Below the pieces are notes generated by a model. It saw only the letters and a program-made list of their open reading frames with translations, made no database searches and was not told the DNA's origin. Position numbers and translations under genes: made by a program. A DNA stretch of 6,052 nucleotides from Methylococcaceae bacterium (GTDB lineage: Bacteria > Pseudomonadota > Gammaproteobacteria > Methylococcales > Methylococcaceae), in the NCBI GenBank assembly GCA_028678445.1, contig JAJRDJ010000452.1, forward strand, positions 1 to 6,052, in the 5' to 3' direction. Shown here piece after piece: positions 1-6,052 of the stretch (positions are counted from its first letter, which is position 1; each line of letters starts with the position of its first letter).

Positions 1-193
1 CCGCATGCTGCCCGCCGAGGCGAGGCACATGATACGTAGGATACGTGTTGGTATACCCGGCAACTGAATGACAGCCCTCGCAGGTGTAAAACTTTTTCTT
101 GCCCAATTCCGCGTCGCCACCCGCCTGGGAGGAGGACATTCCGAGCCAGAAAAGCGCAGCGCCAAACAGGACTCTGAGAATTCTTATTTTCAT
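1..193 (-). CDS. Secreted class I c-type cytochrome, N-terminal part (cut by left window edge)
   Basis: Probable periplasmic or membrane-attached electron carrier with covalently bound haem c; 64 codons are visible. The ATG at 193-191 opens a typical Sec signal peptide: basic start (K2, R4, R7), hydrophobic core VLFGAALFWLG, then SSSQA with likely cleavage after A24. The mature part begins GGDAELGKKKF and reaches the haem-attachment motif CEGCH at residues 38-42 (bases 68-82). The following YPTYHVPRLGGQHA resembles the P-x-L-x-GQ segment after the haem site in cytochrome c4/c553-like proteins. The axial Met and any second haem domain lie outside the window, so the subfamily is uncertain. The start is firm: tandem in-frame stops lie at 260-265, no other start codon lies between them and this ATG, and a GGAG ribosome binding site sits 8 bases upstream. 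It follows rpoC on the same strand after 144 bases. Haem attachment and export are inferred from motifs; the physiological partner is unknown. Confidence 0.88.
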   Translation of the reverse strand, partial: MKIRILRVLFGAALFWLGMSSSQAGGDAELGKKKFYTCEGCHSVAGYTNTYPTYHVPRLGGQHA

Positions 194-201
194 ACTGGAT
201 G

Positions 202-205
202 CTCC
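202..205 (-). promoter_or_regulatory. Ribosome binding site of the cytochrome gene
   Basis: GGAG on the minus strand, 8 bases before the ATG at 193. It supports this start codon for an open frame that is too short in the window to be called by length alone. Confidence 0.7.
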
Positions 206-227
206 GATTCTTGTCCACGGACATCCC

Positions 228-245
228 CCACTCGCCGACGAGTAG
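228..245 (-). promoter_or_regulatory. Small hairpin in the leader of the cytochrome gene
   Basis: On the minus strand CTACTCG-TCGG-CGAGTGG can fold into a 7-bp stem (one T-G wobble) with a 4-base loop. It lies about 22 bases upstream of the GGAG ribosome binding site. No T-run follows; the next bases are GGGATGTCC, so it is not an ordinary intrinsic terminator. A role in mRNA stability or processing is possible, and so is chance. Confidence 0.3.
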
Positions 246-337
246 CGGAATGACCGCGATCACTATGTTTTACGATCTTGAACGTTGCTCACCTAATACA
301 ACAGGCAAGGCTAGGTAACCCGCACCCGGGAATCCCG

Positions 338-3300
338 TTAAAGACTCAAGGCCTGCTTAAGTGCTTCTTCCACCTCACTGGTATCCATGGGTTGTGTCTC
401 CTCGGTCTCGCCAGCGGCCTCTGCCTGAGCACGTCGCTTACGCTCAAGATGATAGGCCAGGCCAGTACCCGCTGGAATCAGCCGACCCACGATCACGTTC
501 TCCTTGAGTCCCATGAGTTTGTCACTGGACCCCCGAATCGCCGCCTCGGTCAAGACGCGCGTGGTTTCCTGGAATGAAGCCGCCGAGATGAAAGACTCTG
601 TAGACAAGGAAGCCTTGGTAATCCCGAGCAGAACCGGTTCGAAACACGCCGGGATTTTGCCCTCCATCTCGACCCGATCATTTTCCTCATGGAACCGCGC
701 CCGGTCCACCTGCTCGCCCCTCAGGAAGTTCGTATCACCCGGGTCGGTGATTTCTATCTTCCGCAGCATTTGACGAATAATCGCCTCGATATGCTTATCG
801 TTGATCTTGACACCTTGCAAGCGGTAGACATCCTGGATTTCCTTGACCAGATACGATGACAGCTCCGCCACGCCCCGCAACCGCAAAATGTCATGGGGCG
901 TCAGATCGCCCTCGGCGATGGTTTCACCCTGTTCGACATGTTCGCCCTCGAATACCGTAATGTGACGCCACTTCGGGATCAGCACTTCATGCTGAACGCC
1001 TTGGGTATCCGTCACGACCACACGGCGCTTGCCCTTGGTTTCCTTACCGAAGCTGATGGTGCCGGTGGCTTCGGCGAGGATCGCCGGATCCTTGGTTTTC
1101 CTAGCCTCGAACAGATCGGCGACACGCGGTAGACCACCCGTAATATCGCGGGTTTTACTGGATTCCTGAGGAATCCTGGCTAATACGTCACCCACCTGGA
1201 CTTCATCACCATCATGAATGCTGATGATGGCCCCGGCCGGCAGGAAGTATTGAGCAACGATTTCGGTGGAAGGGATGAAAATATCATCGCCCATTTCATC
1301 CACCAGCTTGACCATCGGCCGCAAATCCTTGCCCGAGCCACTGCGCTGTTTAGCATCGATAACGACCATCGAGCTCAGGCCGGTGACTTCATCGGATTGC
1401 TCGCGCACCGTAACCCCCTCAATAAAGTCAAGGAGACGGGCAAAACCCTTGACCTCGGTGATGACAGGATGGGTGTGTGGATCCCAGGTCACAATGGGCT
1501 GACCCGCACTTGCCCGATCGCCATCTCGCGCCACGGAAACGGCACCGTAGGGGATCTTGTAACGCTCTCGCTCACGGCCGTGCTCGTCAATCAGGCTGAC
1601 TTCACCCGAACGGGAGACCGCAACGAGGTTACCGTCCTTGTTTTCGACCGTTTTGACATTATTCAGTTTGATTGTGCCAGTCGATTTGACCTCCACGTTA
1701 CTGATAGCGGCGGAACGAGAGGCCGCACCGCCGATGTGGAAAGTGCGCATGGTCAGCTGGGTGCCCGGTTCGCCTATCGACTGCGCCGCGATGACGCCCA
1801 CGGCTTCGCCATTGTTAACCCGCTGCCCGCGACCGAGGTCACGCCCGTAACACGACGCGCACACTCCATGCCGAGTTTTGCAGGTGATGACAGAGCGCAC
1901 CCTCACATTATCGACACTATGCTGTTCCAACACGGCGACGGCGGTTTCATCAAGCATGGTGCCGGCAGTAAACAGCAATTCCTGGCTGGCCGGATCAACA
2001 ATGTCCTCGGCCACGACACGCCCAAGCACCCGTTCTGCCAGGGGTTCAACTACATCACCCCCTTCAATCAGAGGCGACATCAGCAGGCCTTCGGACGTTC
2101 CGCAGTCCTCCTCGGTAATCACCAGATCCTGTGCCACATCGACCAGGCGGCGGGTCAGGTAACCGGAGTTCGCCGTCTTCAGCGCGGTATCGGCGAGCCC
2201 CTTCCGGGCACCATGGGTAGAAATGAAGTACTGCAACACGTCCAGCCCCTCGCGGAAATTCGCCGTAATTGGGGTTTCGATGATCGAGCCGTCGGGCTTG
2301 GCCATCAAACCGCGCATACCGGCCAGCTGGCGTATCTGGGCAGCGGAACCACGAGCTCCCGAATCGGCCATCATGAACACGGAGTTGAATGATTTTTGCT
2401 CGGCTACGCTACCATCGGCCTTGAGGACGCTCTCGGTGCCAAGGCCATCCATCATCACCTTGGCGACCTGATCGTTGGCATGGGACCAGATATCAACAAC
2501 CTTGTTGTAGCGCTCGCCATCGGTGACCAGACCGGAGGCATACTGGTTCTGAATTTCCTTTACCTCGGCCTCAGCCGCCAGGATGATTTCTTCCTTGCGC
2601 TCCGGAATCGCCATGTCATCCACACCAAACGAGACACCGGCCCGAGTCGCGTTGGCAAAGCCCAGGTACATCAGCTTGTCCGCGAACATGACCGTAGCCT
2701 TGATCCCCAGCGTACGATAGCAATGGTTAATCAAGCGGGAGATCGCCTTTTTGGTCATGTCCGCGTTGACCATCTCGAAGGGAATCCCCTCGGGGACGAT
2801 AGTCCAGATAATGGCCCGGCCCACCGTGGTATCCACGCGTTGCGTACGGGTCGTTGCCACGCCGTGTTCGTCAATAATCGTCTCTTTAAGCCGAACCGTT
2901 ACTCTCGCCTGAATATCCACGGCCCGGTTGTTCAGCGCCCGCTGCGCTTCATCGACATCGGAGAAAATCATGCCCGCACCCTTCGCATCGATGCGCTCGC
3001 GGCTCATGTAATAAAGCCCCAGCACGACGTCCTGGGTGGGGTTAATCACCGGCTCGCCATTGGCTGGCGACAGGATGTTGTTGGTCGCCATCATCAGGGT
3101 GCGCGCTTCCAGCTGGGCTTCCAGCGATAATGGCACATGGACCGCCATCTGGTCGCCGTCGAAATCCGCATTGAATGCGCTACAGACCAGCGGATGCAAC
3201 TGGATGGCCTTACCTTCGACCAGAGTCGGTTCAAATGCCTGGATTCCCAAGCGATGCAAGGTGGGTGCCCGATTGAGCATCACCGGATGCTCACGGATGA

Positions 3301-4543
3301 CCTCGTCGAGAATATCCCAGACTTCGGCGCTTTCTTTCTCGACCATCTTCTTGGCGGCCTTGATCGTGGTCGCCAGTCCGCGGAACTGCAGCTTGCTGAA
3401 GATGAACGGCTTGAACAGCTCCAGCGCCATTTTCTTGGGCAGCCCGCACTGATGCAGTTTCAGGGTTGGGCCGACCACGATGACGGAACGGCCCGAATAA
3501 TCGACGCGCTTGCCTAAAAGGTTCTGCCGGAAACGTCCCTGTTTGCCCTTGATCATGTCGGCCAGGGACTTCAAGGGGCGTTTGTTCGACCCGGTGATGG
3601 CGCGGCCGCGACGGCCATTATCGAGCAGTGCATCGACCGATTCCTGGAGCATGCGCTTTTCGTTGCGGACGATGATGTCCGGCGCATTCAGGTCCAGCAA
3701 GCGCTTCAAACGGTTGTTGCGGTTGATGACACGGCGATAAAGATCATTCAGGTCGGAGGTCGCGAAACGGCCGCCATCCAGCGGTACCAGCGGACGCAGC
3801 TCGGGCGGCAATACCGGCAGCACTGTCAGAATCATCCATTCCGGCTTGTTACTGGACGAAATCAGAGATTCGATAGCCTTGAGCCGCTTGGTGTATTTCT
3901 TGATCTTGGTTTCGGAATGGGTGCCGTCAATGCCTTCACGCAGCTGTTCAACCACGCCAGGCAAATCCATCGTCCGCAACAATTCGTGAATGGCTTCCGC
4001 CCCCATCTTGGCCACAAAATCCTCGCCATATTGCTGGGTGGCCTCGTAGTACTCCTCCTCGTTCAGTAGCTTGCCGCGCTCCAGCGGCGTCTGCATCGGA
4101 TCAATGATCACGTAGGACTCGAAATAAAGAACACGCTCGATTTCGCGCAGCGTCATGTCCAGCAAGAGGGCGATGCGGGACGGCAAGGACTTCAGGAACC
4201 AGATGTGCGCCACCGGGCTGGCCAGCTCGATATGCCCCATGCGCTCGCGCCGCACCTTGGACAGAGTGACTTCCACACCACACTTTTCGCAAATCACTCC
4301 ACGGTGCTTGAGTCGCTTGTATTTGCCGCACAGGCATTCATAATCACTGACCGGGCCAAAGATCTTGGCGCAAAACAGGCCATCGCGTTCCGGCTTGAAG
4401 GTACGGTAGTTGATCGTTTCCGGTTTCTTGACTTCACCAAAAGACCAGGAGCGAATCATGGCGGGCGAGGCCAGGCTGATGCGGATATTGTCGAAATCCT
4501 CGACCTGATTCTGACGCTTTAAATAACTAATAAGATCTTTCAC
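338..4543 (-). CDS. rpoC: DNA-directed RNA polymerase subunit beta' (complete)
   Basis: Largest subunit of RNA polymerase; with beta it forms the catalytic cleft that polymerises RNA from NTPs on DNA. It has 1401 residues, against about 1407 in E. coli. Visible landmarks in order: N-terminal zinc site C70, C72, C85, C88 (ECLCGKYKRL..ICEKCG); the RQNLLGKRVDYSGRSVIVVGP region (338-358); the catalytic NADFDGDQM loop with D460, D462 and D464 binding Mg2+ (bases 3152-3166); the bridge-helix region near 770-805; second zinc site C814, C888, C895, C898; trigger loop TQLTMRTFHIGGA with M932, R933 and H936 (H936 at bases 1736-1738). The trigger loop is split by a large insertion (about residues 942-1129, bases about 1157-1720), the proteobacterial SI3 type. 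These residue numbers match E. coli exactly. The start is GTG (CAC at 4541-4543 on the plus strand), as in E. coli rpoC, with TAGGAG 7 bases upstream. The stop is TAA. It lies 72 bases after rpoB and is presumably co-transcribed with it. No frameshift or missing key residue is seen. Confidence 0.99.
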   Translation of the reverse strand: MKDLISYLKRQNQVEDFDNIRISLASPAMIRSWSFGEVKKPETINYRTFKPERDGLFCAKIFGPVSDYECLCGKYKRLKHRGVICEKCGVEVTLSKVRRERMGHIELASPVAHIWFLKSLPSRIALLLDMTLREIERVLYFESYVIIDPMQTPLERGKLLNEEEYYEATQQYGEDFVAKMGAEAIHELLRTMDLPGVVEQLREGIDGTHSETKIKKYTKRLKAIESLISSSNKPEWMILTVLPVLPPELRPLVPLDGGRFATSDLNDLYRRVINRNNRLKRLLDLNAPDIIVRNEKRMLQESVDALLDNGRRGRAITGSNKRPLKSLADMIKGKQGRFRQNLLGKRVDYSGRSVIVVGPTLKLHQCGLPKKMALELFKPFIFSKLQFRGLATTIKAAKKMVEKESAEVWDILDEVIREHPVMLNRAPTLHRLGIQAFEPTLVEGKAIQLHPLVCSAFNADFDGDQMAVHVPLSLEAQLEARTLMMATNNILSPANGEPVINPTQDVVLGLYYMSRERIDAKGAGMIFSDVDEAQRALNNRAVDIQARVTVRLKETIIDEHGVATTRTQRVDTTVGRAIIWTIVPEGIPFEMVNADMTKKAISRLINHCYRTLGIKATVMFADKLMYLGFANATRAGVSFGVDDMAIPERKEEIILAAEAEVKEIQNQYASGLVTDGERYNKVVDIWSHANDQVAKVMMDGLGTESVLKADGSVAEQKSFNSVFMMADSGARGSAAQIRQLAGMRGLMAKPDGSIIETPITANFREGLDVLQYFISTHGARKGLADTALKTANSGYLTRRLVDVAQDLVITEEDCGTSEGLLMSPLIEGGDVVEPLAERVLGRVVAEDIVDPASQELLFTAGTMLDETAVAVLEQHSVDNVRVRSVITCKTRHGVCASCYGRDLGRGQRVNNGEAVGVIAAQSIGEPGTQLTMRTFHIGGAASRSAAISNVEVKSTGTIKLNNVKTVENKDGNLVAVSRSGEVSLIDEHGRERERYKIPYGAVSVARDGDRASAGQPIVTWDPHTHPVITEVKGFARLLDFIEGVTVREQSDEVTGLSSMVVIDAKQRSGSGKDLRPMVKLVDEMGDDIFIPSTEIVAQYFLPAGAIISIHDGDEVQVGDVLARIPQESSKTRDITGGLPRVADLFEARKTKDPAILAEATGTISFGKETKGKRRVVVTDTQGVQHEVLIPKWRHITVFEGEHVEQGETIAEGDLTPHDILRLRGVAELSSYLVKEIQDVYRLQGVKINDKHIEAIIRQMLRKIEITDPGDTNFLRGEQVDRARFHEENDRVEMEGKIPACFEPVLLGITKASLSTESFISAASFQETTRVLTEAAIRGSSDKLMGLKENVIVGRLIPAGTGLAYHLERKRRAQAEAAGETEETQPMDTSEVEEALKQALSL

Positions 4544-4565
4544 TGGTCATCTCCTAAACTGGTCA
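4542..4565 (-). repeat. 8-base direct repeat flanking the rpoC ribosome binding site
   Basis: TGACCAGT (minus strand) occurs at 4565-4558 and again at 4549-4542, with TTAGGAGA between the copies. The second copy overlaps the GTG start codon. It is short enough to be chance or a small local duplication. Confidence 0.35.
4551..4556 (-). promoter_or_regulatory. Ribosome binding site of rpoC
   Basis: TAGGAG on the minus strand, 7 bases before the GTG start at 4543. It decides for the GTG over the ATG at 4550-4548, which abuts the GGAG with no spacer, is out of frame with rpoC and meets a stop after seven codons. Confidence 0.8.
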
Positions 4566-4574
4566 CGTCGGTTC

Positions 4575-4596
4575 CCGGGGCTACTGCCAACCCCGG
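4575..4596 (-). promoter_or_regulatory. GC-rich hairpin in the rpoB-rpoC spacer
   Basis: On the minus strand CCGGGG and CCCCGG form a perfect 6-bp stem around a 10-base loop (TTGGCAGTAG), between the rpoB stop (4616-4618) and the rpoC ribosome binding site. No T-run follows, so it is unlikely to end transcription. It could act as an mRNA processing or stability element. Function is not shown. Confidence 0.4.
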
Positions 4597-4615
4597 ATGG
4601 CATTCAAACAACGCG

Positions 4616-6052
4616 CTATTCCTGCTCCAACTCGATATTGATCCCCAGGGAGCGGATTTCCTTGATTAGTACATTGAATGACTCCGGCATCGCGGCTTCC
4701 ATGCGGTGATCGCCATCGACGATGTTTTTGTAGATTTTGGTCCTGCCCGTCACGTCATCGGATTTCACCGTCAACATTTCCTGCAAGGTATAGGCCGCGC
4801 CATACGCCTGTAGCGCCCAAACCTCCATTTCACCAAACCGCTGACCGCCGAACTGCGCCTTGCCACCCAACGGTTGCTGGGTGACCAGACTGTAAGGCCC
4901 TGTCGAGCGGGCATGCATCTTGTCGTCGACCAGATGGTTCAATTTCAGCATGTACATGCAGCCCACGGTGACATCACGATCGAAGGCTTCGCCAGTCCGC
5001 CCGTCATAAAGCCGGGTCTGTCCGCTTTCGGGCAGTTCAGCCAAGCGCAGCATGGCCTTGATATCCTTCTCGCTGGCGCCGTCGAATACGGGCGTTGCCA
5101 TGGGCACACCGCCGCGTAGATTCCCGGCGAGTTCAAGGATTTCTTCATCATCCAACTGATCGAGATCCTCGGCCTTGCCGCTGGCGTTGTAGACCTCATT
5201 GAGGAAGCGGCGAACCTCGTCCACCTTGGACTTCGCCTCAAGCAGTTTGCCGATCTTGATGCCCAGGCCCCGTGCGGCCCAACCCAAATGGGTTTCAAGC
5301 ACCTGCCCGACGTTCATGCGTGAAGGCACACCCAGCGGATTCAGGACGATGTCCACCGGCGTGCCATCGGCGCTGTATGGCATATCCTCCACCGGCACAA
5401 TCTGTGAAATCACACCCTTGTTACCATGGCGACCGGCCATCTTGTCACCCGGCTGTATGCGGCGCTTGACGGCTAAATACACCTTGACCATCTTCAACAC
5501 ACCCGGGGGGAGATCATCGCCGATGGCGATCTTGCGTTTCTTTTCTTCGAGCCGCTTGTTCATCTCCTCGCGTTGTTGACCAATCTGCTCGGCGATCGTC
5601 TCCAGCTGAAGATTTTCATCCTCGTCCTTCAGACGAATCTCCAGCCACTGCGAGGGCTTGAGCTCCGCCAGGTATTCAGCCGTGATCACGGTGCCCGACT
5701 TCAACCGGGCCGGACCGGACTGGGCCACCTTGCCCAACACCATGGCTTCGATGCGCTGAAAGAAATCCTTTTCGATGATCCGTAACTGGTCATTGAGATC
5801 TTTCTTGACGCTCTCGATCTCGGCCTGTTCAATCTGTTTGGCCCGCTCGTCTTTCTTGACGCCGTCGCGGGTGAAGACCTGGACATCGATCACGGTACCA
5901 TCCATGCCCGAGGGCACTCGCAACGAGGTGTCCTTCACGTCCGAGGCTTTCTCGCCGAAGATGGCGCGCAGCAGTTTTTCCTCAGGAGTGAGCTGGGTTT
6001 CCCCCTTGGGCGTCACCTTGCCGACCAAAATGTCCCCCGCCTTTACCTCGGC
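4616..6052 (-). CDS. rpoB: DNA-directed RNA polymerase subunit beta, C-terminal 478 residues (5' part outside window)
   Basis: Second-largest RNA polymerase subunit. The frame is open to the right edge and begins AEVKAGDILVGKVTPKGE, matching E. coli RpoB from about residue 875, so the gene is cut by the window rather than broken. Landmarks: flap/hybrid-binding segment LLRAIFGEKASDVKDTSLRVP; a helical insert rich in Glu, Lys and Gln; GDKMAGRHGNKGV, whose two lysines correspond to E. coli K1065 and K1073 near the initiating nucleotide (bases about 5410-5450); NPLGVPSRMNVGQVLETHLG; LNHLVDDKMHARSTG, including the H1237 equivalent; GGKAQFGGQRFGEMEVWALQAYGAAY, part of the clamp/switch region contacting beta'; and the C-terminus SLGINIELEQE. 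The stop is TAG at 4618-4616. The rifampicin-binding region lies upstream and cannot be assessed. The fragment is about ten residues longer than the E. coli equivalent, mostly in the insert before GDDLPPGV. One near-invariant Tyr is replaced by Cys (VTVGCMYMLK). Confidence 0.99.
   Translation of the reverse strand, partial: AEVKAGDILVGKVTPKGETQLTPEEKLLRAIFGEKASDVKDTSLRVPSGMDGTVIDVQVFTRDGVKKDERAKQIEQAEIESVKKDLNDQLRIIEKDFFQRIEAMVLGKVAQSGPARLKSGTVITAEYLAELKPSQWLEIRLKDEDENLQLETIAEQIGQQREEMNKRLEEKKRKIAIGDDLPPGVLKMVKVYLAVKRRIQPGDKMAGRHGNKGVISQIVPVEDMPYSADGTPVDIVLNPLGVPSRMNVGQVLETHLGWAARGLGIKIGKLLEAKSKVDEVRRFLNEVYNASGKAEDLDQLDDEEILELAGNLRGGVPMATPVFDGASEKDIKAMLRLAELPESGQTRLYDGRTGEAFDRDVTVGCMYMLKLNHLVDDKMHARSTGPYSLVTQQPLGGKAQFGGQRFGEMEVWALQAYGAAYTLQEMLTVKSDDVTGRTKIYKNIVDGDHRMEAAMPESFNVLIKEIRSLGINIELEQE

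Larger units (their letters stand above)
194..337 (-). other. rpoC-cytochrome intergenic spacer
   Basis: These 144 bases separate the rpoC stop codon from the cytochrome start. Read on the minus strand they contain short competing inverted repeats just after the stop (CGGG/CCCG type, 4 bp), a better 7-bp hairpin at 228-245, and the cytochrome ribosome binding site. None of the hairpins is followed by a run of T, so I see no classical intrinsic terminator. I found no sigma-70 promoter with both boxes acceptable at normal spacing. No small gene is evident. The length is enough for a separate promoter or a Rho-dependent end, but neither can be shown from sequence alone. Confidence 0.6.

Noticed and set aside
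68..253. Plus-strand 61-codon frame at the left edge
   Set aside because: It is antisense to the cytochrome gene, which has a signal peptide, haem motif and ribosome binding site; the plus-strand product resembles nothing known to me.
262..308. Possible sigma-70 promoter for the cytochrome (TTGCCT or TTGTAT as -35; CATAGT or TAAAAC as -10, minus strand)
   Set aside because: No pair of boxes gives acceptable matches at 16-18 base spacing, so I did not list it as a feature.
319..330. CCCG-GGTG-CGGG hairpin just after the rpoC stop as a terminator
   Set aside because: The stem is only 4 bp, competes with another CGGG/CCCG pairing next to it, and has no T-run behind it.
1214..3130. Two long plus-strand open frames (392 and 244 codons) nearly end to end, opposite rpoC
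   Set aside because: They lie wholly antisense to a fully conserved rpoC. The translations show no recognisable domain and a composition rich in His, Arg, Gly and Asp, typical of the reverse complement of a GC-rich gene.
4101..4337. Minus-strand 78-codon frame inside rpoC
   Set aside because: It is a frame-shifted reading of the conserved N-terminal rpoC sequence and has no independent evidence.
4527..4550. Seven-codon mini-ORF (ATG ACC AGT ... TAG, minus strand) overlapping the rpoC start
   Set aside because: Its ATG directly abuts the GGAG with no spacer, so efficient initiation is unlikely. The same ribosome binding site is ideally placed for the rpoC GTG.
4945..5298. Minus-strand 117-codon frame inside rpoB
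   Set aside because: It overlaps conserved rpoB in another frame; the protein is unstructured and matches no family I recognise.

Overview
The window holds the 3' end of a bacterial RNA polymerase beta/beta' operon, all on the minus strand. Read in the direction of transcription (right to left) it contains the C-terminal third of rpoB (cut by the right edge), a 72-base spacer, a complete rpoC, a 144-base spacer, and the first 64 codons of a secreted c-type cytochrome (cut by the left edge). No convincing gene lies on the plus strand. The long plus-strand open frames are antisense shadows of rpoC and rpoB.

The source is most likely a proteobacterium, probably a gammaproteobacterium from outside the enteric group, or possibly a betaproteobacterium. 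RpoC has the proteobacterial layout, with a large insertion inside the trigger loop, and all its zinc and active-site residues fall at the same numbers as in E. coli. The RpoB C-terminus (ending SLGINIELEQE) is gamma-like, while the insert between the two halves of the catalytic region is longer than in E. coli and closer in style to betaproteobacterial and early-branching gammaproteobacterial RpoB. I cannot name a genus from this.

Layout: 1-193 is the cytochrome N-terminus, with a signal peptide and a CxxCH haem site. 194-337 is a spacer with a ribosome binding site and a small hairpin but no clear intrinsic terminator. 338-4543 is rpoC with a GTG start. 4544-4615 is a spacer with a GC-rich hairpin, a short direct repeat and the rpoC ribosome binding site. 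4616-6052 is partial rpoB.

RpoB and RpoC together form the catalytic centre of RNA polymerase and are presumably co-transcribed. The cytochrome is functionally unrelated. Its position is the only contextual oddity here, because in most proteobacteria rpoC is followed by rpsL-rpsG-fusA-tuf. I found no sign of a previously undescribed system: this is mainly a conserved housekeeping region with an unusual downstream neighbour.
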